In this document: piece by piece, positions 20,589 to 32,904 of the stretch
How positions within the stretch are numbered: position 1 is the first letter of the stretch
Layout of the letters: the number at the start of each line of letters is the position of its first letter
From: Saccoglossus kowalevskii
Lineage: Eukaryota; Hemichordata; Enteropneusta; Harrimaniidae
Assembly (NCBI RefSeq): GCF_000003605.2
Contig: NW_003105103.1
Coordinates: 295,852 to 333,390 of the forward strand
DNA length: 37,539 nucleotides
Reading direction: 5' to 3'
Position numbers and translations under genes: made by a program
The notes under the pieces: model-generated
Told to the model about the DNA's origin: nothing
The model's input: only the letters and a program-made list of their open reading frames with translations
The model's database searches: none

Positions 20589-23500
20589 TTACACATACAG
20601 ACCTGTTACATTCAAGATTTCAATCATAGCTACAATATCGAGAATCCAATAACAGGTATTCCGAATTAATTCCCCCACGTTGTGATTAAGACAAAGGCTT
20701 GTCACGTGCGCTGTAATAGGGTCATCAACGTAGAACATATCAGTGCTAGTCAGTGAGGCAGCGCACGTCTGAATGAGAATAATAACATTAGATTAATTGA
20801 TTGAGTATGATATAATTATACTAACTGTAACAGTTGTTAATACAATCGTAGTTGGAAAAGCCGATCAAGCATGATTGAAAATGATATCTGAAATTATAAT
20901 GTATATTGGTATTTAAAATAAAATTAATAATATGATTACTTTTTAACATTCAACTGATCTTGAGACAGAGAGAGCAACATAACAAGAAATGCAGCACTGT
21001 TAAAGTTATTTGTCCGAATATGACAGTGGAGTACGAATAGATTCATACTAAAGCAAGAAAAGTATTGAGCTCGCATTGGATAAGTTCTAAGTTGAACTCT
21101 GAATGCGATGATAGTCTGTCAGTCAATGGAACAATTGTATATATAGTAACATTGATCATGTCTGAAGCCTACGGATTGGGCTGGGTCTTGTAATGTTGTA
21201 TGAATAGAAGTAACACTACAGTTGAGACTGTTATCTATTAAAATGCTGTTTATTTTTATTTTTTTTTATTAATGAAGAAAACATTTAGTTTATTGGTTTA
21301 TTTAGAGAACTAATTCGCAATTAATACATATATTGGATGCACTAAGCTGTTGTAATCCGAACTGTATTAATGACAACCATACTGAGGAGTTGTATAATTT
21401 ATATACTAATATAGTGACATCGTTGGAGCAATCGGCCCAGCATTGTATACCAAATTCTAAAACTAGGAAGGATAAAGTAGTTCCGGGGTGGAATGACCAA
21501 GTTCGTGATTGTCACCATATTGCGAGAGATTCGTTCAGATTATGGGTGTCGAATGGCAAAGCGCGCACAAGTGTAATTTATGAACTAATGCGCAAAACAC
21601 GTGCGCAGTTTAAATTAGCATTTAGAATGTGCAGGAGGAATGATCAAATTAAAGCAAACAAAATGGCTAGTAAATTATATCATGGTGACACACGTAAATT
21701 CTGGGATTCTGTTCGAACGGTTACTAATAGATCATGCCCATTACCTACCACTGTAGACGGATGTAATGGCGATTCGTGCATATCGGACATGTGGAAACAG
21801 CATTATTCATCCCTTCTCAACTGTGTAAATGATTGTGCAAAAAAAAGGTAACGTGACGACAGCACTACACGACATTGAATTTGACAACGACATGAAAGTC
21901 ACGTCACAGGAATGCGCGCAGGTGGTGAACAGGTTAGAGAAAGGTAAAGCAATTGTCTCTGAACACGTGATACATGCCAATTTAAGCTTTATTCAATTCT
22001 TGGTTTGTGTTTTACTGCATTCCTTGTGCACGGAAAACTGCCTGGTAGTTTGTCGAATGCACTTATTGTTCCTATCGTCAAAGACAAGTCCAAAGATGTA
22101 TCGTCAAAAGAAAATTATAGACCAGTGGCAATTGTGTCCGTTTTATCTAAAGTGTTAGAATCGTGTTTGCTAACGCGCCTAGAGAAGTATATTCATACCA
22201 GTGACTATCAATTTGGCTTCAAGACGAGGCACTCGACAGATATTTGTATTTTTGTACTTAAGGAAATTATAGAATTTCATAAGCGCCACAAGTCGCCGGT
22301 ATTCGCTTGTTTTATGGACGCATCTAAAGCGTTCGATCGGGTGAATCATTTGACATTGTTCATTAAGGTAATTAATAGAGGTGTTCCATTGTTTATTGTG
22401 CGTTTTCCACTGGTTTGGTATAGCAGCAAGTTTTTCTGTGTACGTTGGGCTTCGGTGGTTACAAGTAGCTTTAATTTGACTAACGATATCTGCCAGGACT
22501 GTCACAAAAAATATTTGCATTGTATGTAGACGAGCTCAGTGATAAGTTTCGTTTGGCAAAAGTGGGATGCCATTTAGCAGGTGTGCCTATAAATCATTTA
22601 CTTTACGCCGATGACTTGATGTCTCCGTCGGCGAAGGCACTTCGTAAATTGGTTGAAATATGTGAGAAGTATGGTACACGCCATTTTATTATATTTCATC
22701 CAATAAAAACAAAATATATGGCTTTTTCCCCAAAATATTATAAACAAGTTCCCTCTGTATATTTGTATAACAAACCATTACAATTTTTTGATGATATCAA
22801 GTACCTGAAATACACCATGAGGGTATCAGCCTCTGGAGATGATGCTAGAGACATGCGTAGACAACTCAGGTCAATTTATGCAAGGGCAAATCTCATTTTG
22901 AGAAACTTTGGGAAGAGTTCGGAACATGTGAAATGTACTCTTTGTCGCTCATTTTTATGTAGTAACTATTGCCTAAATGTATGGAGCAATTATACTGTTA
23001 AGTAGTTGCGTGCTCAGCATGTAGCGTACAACAATGCACTTCGGCTGATTTTTAAATTAGAGAGGTCGAGCAGTGCAAGTGGTAATTGTGTGAGAAGAAA
23101 TATTTTCAATTTTTCAACACTTCATAGAAAATCTTTGTACAATTTTAAACAGCGATTATTTCAGAGTGACAATAGTATAATTGATAATTGTATAAATAGT
23201 GATTTATTCCTAAGGTCAAGTTTTTGGCGCAATTATAGGCGCCTTCTTTATCAATAATGTGATTTCTGTTGTAATTTCTCTATGGACCTTTGAGTCTGAA
23301 ATAAAGTATAATAATAATATTTGTATGAGCTCTGTAGAATCTATGAAAACCCCGAATTGGACGGACATCTGTAAATATAAATATTATTTCTAAACCATGT
23401 TGACGGTTTCGTCTGCACTGGTTTTATCTTTCACTTCAAAACTCACTCAAACAGTTTGGCTTATCGTTGATTTCTGTTGCTGGTGTTACGGATTACATAC

Positions 23501-24505
23501 ACATAAATAAGATACTCACCATCATCTCGCAATCGTTGTGGAATTTTAAAGTACAGAATTGGCAACTCTCTCCCTGTCAGAGGAAAAATCAATAAGGTAT
23601 CATCATGAGAGATATTGTCCAAGTTTCACATATTGCTACCAGGTTCCCAACCCAAAATAAATATTATAAAATTTACCATCCTAATCTAATCAAAGAAACG
23701 TTGTTGTACAATTAAAGAAAAAGCAATAAATTATGAATCACATCAATAGTTGGCAATGTTATCAAATGAAATTTTTTTCTGTGTCAAACAATAGCTCCAA
23801 TACAAGTTTTTATTAAATAATAACAAACACCCTTTATTTGACTAACATAAACAAATAAGTATATATCTTTTTTTTCATTTTTTATTTTGGTTTTTAAAAT
23901 AAGTATGTAAAAGCTCAAGGTTACATTATATGCGTACGAGGTCTAAACTGTGGCTGTCAAAGTTGACATGAATATTTAAGAAAACTGAAACATATTTGCA
24001 TTACCTCGGAGTTGTAATTGCTAACTAATCACTAATTGCAGCTCGCTGCATGTTGCATATATTTGTAGGTGAATATGGTTTGGTAGCATTAGATTTTATC
24101 AAAAATATAACTGGTATGTGTACTTCAGTACATTATAGACGGGATAACAACCACAATATTATTTTGGCCAGTCGAGTAATTAATTTCTTTTTAGGAAACA
24201 TTTATACATACCTTGATGGTAAGATTATTCCCGCCTTCCACTGATGGTACAACTGCTACGTAACGATATTTGCCGCCTATTGTTTTGTCACAATGATGTA
24301 CGTCTTTTGAAGCTATACATCTTTCATTTGGGCAGGGCATCATAGATGGACAGATCATATCTGCACATTCACCAATCCATTCTCCCATTGGTAAGTATGT
24401 ATGATTGCACTGTACACACGTATCATTAGAAACGATACCAGGATCTTGATAACAAGATACTACTGCTAACATAGTCAGCCCGTATAAAGATGTCGTTACA
24501 ATCAT
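20589..24505 (-). CDS. Secreted cysteine-rich protein, gene D (three coding exons, 175 aa), paralogue of C
   Basis: Coding exons, in reading order, are 24505-24212, 23573-23520 and 20768-20589, all phase 0 with GTATGT, GTGAGT and CAG borders. As in C, the ATG sits 5 bases after a CAG acceptor. Residues 1-17 are a signal peptide. CVQCNHTYLPMGEWIGEC (30-47), GKYRYVA (78-84) and NTCYW (153-157) align with C. Exon 2 keeps CQFC but lacks the KGNW segment, so the second Cys module is shortened. D has extra Cys at 58, 63 and 72. Exon 3 was found by its TC...SLC...TCYW match to C exon 3; no start codon marks it. Intron 2 (2.75 kb) contains an antisense LINE. The expected location is extracellular; the function is unknown. 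Confidence 0.82.
21333..23320 (+). mobile_element. Decayed LINE remnant (linker, reverse transcriptase, C-terminus) inside intron 2 of gene D
   Basis: Reading plus-strand, antisense to gene D: an endonuclease-RT linker (21333-21851), then after frameshifts the RT domain (22005-22529), then 22520-23005 and 23006-23257. RT landmarks are ENYRPVAIVSVLSKVLE, YQFGFKTRHS, FMDASKAFDR (Asp of motif A at 22317) and HLLYADDLM (catalytic YADD at 22604-22615). The C-terminal part has RRQLRSIYARANLILR and AYNNALRLIFKLER, typical of the CR1/jockey group. At least three frameshifts or stops break it, so it is dead. The 5' end lacks the endonuclease (5' truncation). The 3' end after the TAA at 23255-23257 is a short UTR closing with AATAAAGTATAATAATAATA. 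Confidence 0.9.
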
Positions 24506-24510
24506 GTTAC
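24506..24510 (-). promoter_or_regulatory. Conserved leader-exon acceptor before the gene D start
   Basis: TTTTGACAG precedes GTAACATGATTGT in gene D; in gene C, TTTGCAG precedes GTAAAATGATTGT (acceptor at 16430-16432). The identical placement 5 bases before the ATG in both paralogues supports a shared untranslated first exon. The leader exons themselves were not located. Confidence 0.55.
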
Positions 24511-25138
24511 CTGTCAAAAGATAACGAATATCATTAAAACAGAATAAAATATAAGTAATTCCTAATTGTGTAAAGATTGATTTTTTACGTATGAATGTAC
24601 GCTGTAATGTATACTTCATTACAGTTAGCATAATTGTAACGGAGCAGATTAGATAATAACCTCGTAAATGACTATTAACTGCATTATACGTAGCTATAAT
24701 GAACTGTATTCAAGCTCAAAATCCAACACCTAAAATAATAATTATAGTAATATTAAATAACTATTATAGTATAGGCAAATACGAATGCAGATTAGTCGGT
24801 TCAGAACATATTTTAGTAAGTCGCCATAATTAAAGTGTGAATGGACATCACAGTTGTCTGTATATGTCTGGCAATAACGATATATATCATTAAATAAATA
24901 ATGATTGTTCCGGGCACCATTACGATGATGGGAAAGTCCTATATTGATATGAATTTCTATAGTTAAAAATGACTAACGATTAATTATATGAGTTTCCAGT
25001 AGAGAGTATTTCTTCATTATTAGATTTATAATTCGGACCCCGTACGACCATATAGAGTCATATTTCAGTCCCATATGGACCAAATCTGTCCGTTTTTTGC
25101 ATGTACCTAATGCTTTCTCTGCAACATAAAAGATGGCT
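24511..25138. other. No gene recognised; upstream region of gene D
   Basis: It should hold the leader exon and promoter of gene D, but neither is identifiable by eye in this AT-rich stretch. Confidence 0.4.
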
Positions 25139-25500
25139 GACTGTCGGCCATTTTTTTGAAAATGTATCTTATGCACGCTTTTTCAGTTTTTGTTCAATTT
25201 TTTTACATACAATACACATGGCAGAATACATGTCTATGACGGCTCGTTTCACAATCAGATCAAATTTGACTGACTATCGGCCATCTTGCTTTTTGACCAT
25301 ACTACTCCAAGGATTATAGACTATTTTCTTTCATATTTTCACATACATATAGAAATACATGTTCATGTCAGTTTGTTCCATACTCAGATCAGATACCGAC
25401 TGTCATCCACCATGTTTTTGGAAAATGTGGTTTCTTGGACAGGATTTTTCAGTCTTCATACATGTTGAGATACACGTCCATGATGAATCGTTTCAGGGTT
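25139..25500. repeat. Degenerate tandem repeat, period about 130 bases, three copies
   Basis: Anchors GACTGTCGGCCAT (25139), GACTATCGGCCAT (25272) and GACTGTCATCCACCAT (25398) are spaced 133 and 126 bases apart. Each is followed by an ATACATGTYYATG-like segment and a TCGTTTCA/TTGTTCCA segment. Copies are strongly diverged. Confidence 0.65.
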
Positions 25501-25642
25501 TGTATCTCTATACATGAGCCTGTGCAAATTAAATTCACTTTTGATTCAAAATATGCATGAATAGCATATGCTGTTCAATTTCTGACCAAGCTCAGATTCC
25601 TTACACAGTCGCATGAACTGGAAGTTAAGATAATTATATATA

Positions 25643-26100
25643 TTAGAATGAGTGGTCGGTTTCAAGTTTGATGAGTCAGGTACATCCATTGGCTAAGCTT
25701 GTTGTACATAGATGCAAAAGAGTATAGAACCATTAATGCTGTAGGGTGTACTGGGATGGGTGGAGGATTTCAGGTTTGTAATGACTGGTTATAATGTGCT
25801 ATCTCGTTGTTTTCAGGATGCAGTCTGATATTTGTTGCTTTCTTGGTTGTTCAATTATGGCTAAAATTTGTGTGGTGGGTACAAGATGTGTTTATTGTTC
25901 GTTGAGTCATTGTTTAGACACCCTGCAGGTTGAAATGGTATGGTATGGCGGTGTTGAATATCAACATGTCTATTCACCAACATGTTTATTCTCTTGCTTG
26001 AGTGTGAAAGTACATGGTTTATTGACTACCTCTTATGTTTTTAAATTTTAGAATTTCTTTTATTTGGGAAGGTTTTTCTATAAAAATATAACAGACATAT
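25643..26100. repeat. Dispersed repeat R, short copy
   Basis: Same orientation and high similarity to 31067-31922, from TTAGAATGAGTGGT to TATAAAAATATAACAGA. This copy lacks about 390 bases present in the other (31404-31793). The ATG-initiated ORF in it (25794-26051) is partly kept in the other copy but then diverges. Its content (Cys-rich, MCYLVV start) matches no family I know. A non-autonomous transposon or segmental duplicate is likely. Confidence 0.8.
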
Positions 26101-28352
26101 CAGTTTTTTTATTTAGATAATGGCAATTTGTTGGTCAGAGCGCCCTCTAGTATTTGTGGGGAATCATGTTTATTTGGAATGCTCTGATTGGATGGAAGTT
26201 CGAGCCTAGTAAAGTGTGATAGAATTGGCATGTTATGTTCAGATTCAAATAAGTATGAACCACTAATTTGACAGGGAAGTGATACTCATAATGCAGCAAG
26301 CTGTTTTAATTGCTGTTGTGGTCGAGTTTTTATATTTTCCTGTCAAATGCATTTGTTGGTCCATTGAAACATCAAAATAATATTCCCTGTAACTTAGACT
26401 CTTGTTGATCAAAGCATTTTTAAAATCATGGGTATTAACTCCCCTCAAGTTATGACCTATTGTCCCCTATAAAATAATGGTTCCATCTAAGTATAGCGGA
26501 GTATAGCGTTGATTCATCTCGTTCTATTCTGGATTACTTGGAGCCAATAAAGATCCTAGAAAGTTAGTATTTATATGCCTGTGTGTTTTGTGTTTTTTTC
26601 ACTGTCTTTGACATTCCCAGTATGTTTGTTGTTATTGACAACAATTCAGTCCTTTGCAAGGTTTCAGTCAATGTTTTTTTTTCACTACCTACGCATCTCC
26701 TCATCTGGCACTATGTAGCTGGTGTGGTATATTTATCACAGACAGTAGGGCATTTGTCACATTTAGTGCTCCAAAAATATATTCTCTCTCCATGTGTATT
26801 TATATAAATTGATGCAGTTTCTTTGGCTTGAATAACATTCACTGGCTTCGTACATACAGGTATACTGATTTACCTGTTTCTAGTTGAAATATAGCCAATC
26901 GTATTACCCAAGACAGTTGGACATTTGCCACATGCACTAACAGTCGTTTCCAAGTGCCACAGTATGAAACAAGTAGTCAAATCTGATATTGGCTGGAGCT
27001 TTTATTTATATGGAAATGAACATGGTGAACGGCAAACTAGATGGTCAGAAAGTAATAAAAATAATCACAGGTTTACTTCACCCACCCCACTATGAAGTGA
27101 AAGGCTGTTTATAAGGTCATTTATGATGGTTTCATGTTTATTATTGAAAAAAAATAGTTATAAACTTCTATGCTCCTGCACCCAATCGTGGGGATCAATC
27201 ATACCATACAGGTGTCACTATCACTAAGACAAATGTAATGTAAATAGCGCCCTCACTCANNNNNNNNNNNNNNNNNNNNNNNNNNNNNNNNNNNNNNNNN
27301 NNNNNNNNNTTTTGTAAGTATTTTTTTACGGACACTGTAGTTTGAAATATGCACAAACATGTGTTTTTTTTCTGTTTGTCAAAAGTGATTTAAAGAAAAT
27401 TAGCTTCTAAACCATGCCTTTGTTTCCTGTCAAAATTGGTTTACGGGTACATCTGTTTACTATGAAGAAAGTGCCGTCTTGAAAACTGTCTGCCAAATGT
27501 CAATTTTGCTGGGCAGCAGCTCAAATTTCACTAATTCAAGTTTATGCGCAAATTAACACCCAGGCTAGTTGTCTGTACGATTGTTGCAATACTGTTCAAC
27601 CAAATACAATGCCTCGACGGCGTTTTGAAGATAAACACATTGTCAATCATTTGTGAAAATTTAAAAAGAAAAGGTCAAAGCGTCAAGGAGCTTTTTTAAA
27701 AAAGTTCTGGGATATGCACTAAAAAGAAGCTGAGATAATTGCTAATTTGCATATTTTATAGTTAAGTAAAAATAAATGCTGATTTACTTCGCCATTGGAT
27801 TTAACAGAGTTCCACTAATGATTTCAATTTCAAATTTTCACAGAATACAGATGTTCATACGATGCCATAGAAAAAATAAAAAAAAGTGAAATTTGGCAAA
27901 ATTTGCGAAATAAACTGCAGCTCTATCTTGAGATGATGATGATGTATGTACTCTCCTGTATAAGGAATCGTATGAGATGTCTAGAGTGCTTGGAACTTTG
28001 ACATATAGAGAAGCTACTCGTCATAGGCGTGTCTGCACGATGCCACCACATTTATTCATTTCTTATAATATTGTGCGTTTATATTCCCAGACACGTGAAA
28101 CATTAGCGAGGAAATCGACAATGATGTTGTGTAATATCTGAGCCTGTCACTCCCATTTCAATTACAAAATGACACAAACGGTGTAGTTTCGAGTTTGTAA
28201 AATTTTTGGCTGTTGTTTCTGGCTTTAAAGCAATAAAAATGACATCTTCAGTAAAAGAGCCGACATTTTTCTAAACTATCTTTATTTTGGACATGCATCT
28301 ATTTTTATTTTGTTATAGATTGACATAAAGCTTATGTTAATTTTATCAACAG
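26101..28352. other. No gene recognised; repeats and a 50-base assembly gap
   Basis: N bases occupy 27260-27309. The bases just before the gap (TAAATAGCGCCCTCACTC) recur at 31043-31060, just before the long copy of repeat R, so another copy of R may be collapsed in the gap. A similar TRGGRCATTTGYCACAT phrase occurs at about 26748 and 26919. The earlier exons of the TLCD-like gene ending at 28745 should lie here or further left, but were not found. Confidence 0.5.
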
Positions 28353-28745
28353 GCACTCTGGGGTCTAGGAACCTTTCTTTTCCTGGCGAGGAAAGCTATC
28401 TACTATCTAATCATTGGATCGATGAGTGAGATGAGCAGCATATTTTTGCACAGTCGACAGTTTTTTCAGATGTGTGGCATTCCGCCCAACAATAGTTATT
28501 ACAAGGCAAACGCCGTCATTAACATTATAATGGCATTCGTATTCAGAATATTGTCAGTATCCTACATGGTAGGATGGCTAGTTGTGAATTACAATGATTT
28601 GCCATATTTTGCTATTTTCATTATGACAGTAGTTGATGGTTTTCTGTTACCCTTCAATATTGTACTCGTCAAAAGACTGCTTATGAGGGACATTTTCAAT
28701 GGTGAGTGGTTTTGTGATAAAAAGAATAAACACTTACAGGAGTAA
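28353..28745 (+). CDS. Terminal exon of a TLCD1/2-like TLC-domain membrane protein (gene A), partial
   Basis: A CAG acceptor (28350-28352) opens a 130-residue phase-0 frame ending in TAA at 28745. It begins ALWGLGTFLFLARKAIYY, then MSEMSSIFLHSRQFFQMCG, the TLC-domain signature region (E..SIFLH.R). It then has NSYYKANAVINIIMAFVFR, a further hydrophobic segment, and a basic C-terminal tail. Order and spacing match the C-terminal half of TLCD1/TLCD2, multi-pass proteins that influence phospholipid composition and membrane fluidity. The exon begins exactly where the TLCD family continues after its HHVM motif, and where exon 3 of the neighbouring gene ends (also phase 0). Exons 1-3 of this gene are not visible upstream, so it is either incomplete because of the gap or a relic. 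The frame is intact. Confidence 0.78.
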   Translation, partial: ALWGLGTFLFLARKAIYYLIIGSMSEMSSIFLHSRQFFQMCGIPPNNSYYKANAVINIIMAFVFRILSVSYMVGWLVVNYNDLPYFAIFIMTVVDGFLLPFNIVLVKRLLMRDIFNGEWFCDKKNKHLQE

Positions 28746-28922
28746 GATTGAACCTAACATTACACATTTACGTAAATGTTTTTCACAGTCATAATTTTGG
28801 ACTTGAATCATGTTAATGTAGATGAAAACATCTATGTCCACTCATGCCAAATTTGCATAGTTCATGTCTACTAGTGCAAAACCAGAGTAGATTCGTTTAA
28901 AATAAGTTATTTGTTTCATTGT

Positions 28923-29009
28923 AATAAAAAAATGACTTTTTTCACTTTGCGGTAAAGTATAAAACAATGTGTGTGTATCAGACCATTATTATGTAGTTAT
29001 CATAATAAA
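28923..29009 (+). terminator. Candidate polyadenylation signals of TLCD-like gene A
   Basis: AATAAA occurs at 28923-28928 and at 29004-29009, about 180 and 260 bases after the stop codon at 28743-28745. Confidence 0.4.
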
Positions 29010-31066
29010 CATACTATTTTGAAATTAAGTCATTGATGCATTCTTGTGTTGATCTGAATGTAATTTCATTTAATAGTTGAGTTTTGTCGACGGAATCCGG
29101 CACACCAAAAAGTCAAATACGATGTATCAATTTAGTGTAAGGAATTTCACAATGGTGAATAGTAAAACTTTTTCCGTAAGTCGTATTCTGTTCATTTTAC
29201 ACCTTCTATATTCAAGCAACAAAAGCTCCCGAAATCACGGGTATACGAAATAACGTCTACTGTTTTCCGCACCATGGGAACCATAGTATTTAAAACGCAG
29301 TGGCAATAAACAATAGAACACTGTTGGGAAGGATGGGCAAAACTATCGTGCAGCTCTCTCGCGCCCAATGAGATGTCGGCTATTGCGAATAATGTATATA
29401 TCAAGTACCATTTTAGCGTGTTTGTAACAACATACAATTTATTGATTATACAATTTATTTCTTACGTTCTTATTCTCTATCTATTTGTTTAAACATCGTC
29501 TTATATACTATCGATGAAAAGCCATTGCTCGAGACGTCTAGCTATTTTTAATATTCTTAGGACAACGATTACCAAATATTATCTACTATAAATCATTATA
29601 ATTTATTAAGGCATACAGACATTTTATTTTATTATTAGAAAAAATAGAACATTATCTCAGACAAAAAGAAACTTTCCATTCACAGATTGTACTTTATTTT
29701 ATTACAATTAATACGTTATTTAACAAAGAAGTTTATTATGAACAAATACAGGTAGTGAAGTTTAAACATTAAAATAATTGGCTTAATAAATCAATGATCT
29801 CAGAAGGCATCAATATCAGCAACATAATGTAGACAATAAATTATGACAAGATTTATATTGTGTCACTAGTAAAAACACGTGTCAGATAAAACGACATACT
29901 AACTAAAATACATTTACAGTATATTAATGAAATTACGGAAGTAAAAAGCATCGTAGTGCTTTATAATGGTTAAAGTATTACAAATGATATTAATATGTAT
30001 TTTAAGACAACATAACAATGTTTGCATAAACAGGGTAAATATTTTATGGGAGTCACTTTTGAAACCTTTTCATCATTGGCTGTTATAGATGGATACGTAT
30101 CTTATAAGGTGACACAGGACTGACTGACATATAAATATTTTACTTTGTGGTTCTTATTGTGGTATATTCTGAGTTGCTTTTCTGCAAGCGTCGACAGTAA
30201 TATACAATACCATGTTGTTTTCGAGCTATCCGAGAAAAGCTGAACATTTTGTATCCAATGACGTCAGCAGTAACGCACCATCAACATTATCAGAATAGAT
30301 TTTCGGGAATCATTTATTTTATAGTCTTTTCCTTGGAAATATATGCAATTTAATTACTCTCAGAGACGTTAACGTCAACAAGACAGTAAGAAAAGGTGTC
30401 TCTTGCAGCAAAGTTCTTTGGTGAAGTCAAACTGACGTAGATTGGCGAACGCAGTGTTGATCTTAGCAATAACTGTGCTTGGTTGTGTAGTCTTTTGTCA
30501 CTCTTGATATTATTTGTCATTGATGGTTACAGATCAAAAATCGGCGCCGTAAACGGTGGTCAATTTATCCAAATATGTCGAAGTAAGCTTCGTCACCAGA
30601 GGGTTATATTTATAGAAATCAGCGTTAACTCATAAGTGATTATAAGGTGGGCGAAATGAGATAAATCATCTCACTACATATTGGATGTTTATATTGAAAA
30701 TTGATACTAATGAATAATACTAATGAAGTTGACACAATTGATAAATTGTTATGTCTCATGGGAAATGAAAGAATTGAAACTAAAGTATTTAAAATTATTT
30801 TAAATAAACAAATCGTTGGTGATCGTAATGCGTGAAGAACACATTCACTACCTGAGACGTATATCGTACATGTATTCACTGCGCCTAGGCTACAAAATCT
30901 ATAGGAACAAGTTATAAGTCATGCCATAATATGTTTTCAGGTGAGTGAATTGTATACCTTCTCTAATTAAAGCATAACTAGATACTCACTGCTTGTGATA
31001 TTAGATCTGTTTAATTCGTTTCAAAGATTCCTCTCATTAGTAAATAGCGCCCTCACTCCACAATAT
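29010..31066. other. No gene recognised; AT-rich spacer
   Basis: No exon-like sequence was recognised. The minus-strand ORFs at 29192-29437 and 30640-30879 have no family features. The CGCCCTCACTCC stretch at 31047-31058 precedes repeat R and forms a short inverted match with its GAGTGG start. Confidence 0.45.
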
Positions 31067-31922
31067 TTAGAATGAGTGGTTGGTAAAAAGTTTGATGAGT
31101 CAGGTGCATCTATTGGCTAAGCTTGTTGTACATAGATGCAAATGAGTATAGGAACCATTAATGCTGTAGGGTGTACTGGGAGGGGTGGAGGATTTCATGT
31201 TTGTAATGACTGGTTGTAATGTGCTATCTCGTTGTTTTCAAGATGCAGCCTGATATTTGTTGCTTTCTTGGTTGTTCAATTGTGGCTAAAATTTGTGTGG
31301 TGGGTGGAAGTTGTGTTTATTGTTTGTTAAGTCATTGTTTAGACACCCTGCAGCTTGAAATGGTATGGTCCAAATCCAAATTCGATATGGTGGTGTTGAA
31401 TATCTGTGCGATATGGCAGTGTCGTCTAAAAACCACGCATCAAAATGATTTCTGTTTATGTATTTACTGTTGTAGATCCTGAGAACTAGCCATTGAATAT
31501 GATGTCGGGAATAAATGGTTTTCTGAACAAGCTTTATTAATTATTGCTGGCAATATTCCAGTATGAATTGGGAGCAAACTGTAACACCAAATCTAGTCGT
31601 TGTATTGTTATGCTTCTAAAATATTTTTTTTAAATATAATAAAATAAAATAGAAATATTATGTTTATTTTTGTATGTGGAAACATGGCTTGCCCACTCAC
31701 AAATATAAAGAAGTGTGGTCTGCAGTTCTTTTTTGTGTGAAAGAAACTGGTATTTTACAGAGTGTAAACAATAAAACACTCACAGTGCAAGGCTAGTTCA
31801 CCAACATGTCTATTCTCTTGCTTGAGTGTGAAAGTACATGGTTTAGCGACTACCTCTTATATTTTTAAATTTTAGAATTTTTTTTTATTTGGGAAGTCCT
31901 TCTATAAAAATAGAACAGATAT
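31067..31922. repeat. Dispersed repeat R, long copy
   Basis: Counterpart of 25643-26100. The left part (31067-31403) and right part (31794-31922) match the short copy, while 31404-31793 is present only here. The shared start TTTAGAATGAGTGG and the shared right end near TATAAAAATAGAACAGA define the unit. No open frame is conserved throughout, which argues against a host gene. Confidence 0.8.
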
Positions 31923-32904
31923 ATATATATACCTACGTGTACATTGTTTGCTCGTTTTGGTTTATCATAATATGGTATGGAATTTTACCCACGCAACCAA
32001 CTTATGAATAAAATGAAAATATATAATAACAATATAATATAATAAATATAATGTTAAGAAAACAGTGATATGAACCCGGAATTTGAGTAGTATAATTGAA
32101 GTCAACCAAATAGGTAAAACATGGCGTCGTCACCATAAGCTCTCTTTTGTTCCATACGCTATCACACATAGAATAGTATATGTAGCTATGAAATTATAAT
32201 ATTGCCACACAAAAATGTAGAAGAATGTAGAGAATAAAATCATTAGGTTTGACGTAGGAATAATGGATTAATTAAGTAACACAATTGCCACATGCGTCGC
32301 TTTAAAATAAGTTTCAATTGCTGTAATGAAGTAGGGAAATAACATGTACAATTGATAACTAATTGTTTGATTATAAGTATTTAAATGAATTTGCAAGTCA
32401 AATAACCCACCATAACAACTCAGTCAGTAAATCAGTCCTCTCATTTAACAGCTATACCGTAGACTCATCTGAAATCTAACATTCTGTCATATTTAGCAAC
32501 ACTTTCGTTGACAGAGAGAGAGAGAGGAATTAAACGACAGGCCACACTGCGTATTTTAGAACCACATATAAATATACATTTATAACGTACAAATAAAATT
32601 ATATAGTGTTACGAACCCGGAGTACGGCACTTCAGATGAGCAAGGAATTTTACCCTTCGTTTATTTTGTTATTTATAAGCATTACGTCATGGGCATGCGC
32701 ACAACAAAACATTTATTATTTGCATACTGTGAATGCTACTAATCTTTGGTATATTTTACCTTTCTTCCTTTGTATATTCAGCATTCAAACACATCAGTTG
32801 TAAATAAACAACTACAGGCACATTTTAATTAGCTCTCATCTTCTACACTATATAATATGTTTAAATGTAACCTTGTCCACCTGTCTTGAAAATTTCGCTT
32901 ACTG
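31923..32904. other. No gene recognised; AT-rich spacer
   Basis: It contains AT dinucleotide-rich sequence (31918-31932) and a GA run (32514-32526). A plus-strand ORF starting at 32606 or 32636 has a signal-peptide-like start (SFILLFISITSWACA) but only about 55 residues and no family, so it is left uncalled. Confidence 0.4.

Noticed and set aside
26139-26210. GTTCGAGCC resembling a tRNA B-box, raising the idea of a SINE
   Set aside because: No A-box at proper spacing and no tRNA-like fold or poly-A tail.
32606-32803. Short ORF with a signal-peptide-like start
   Set aside because: Only 65 residues, no recognisable mature domain, no paralogue and no splice support.
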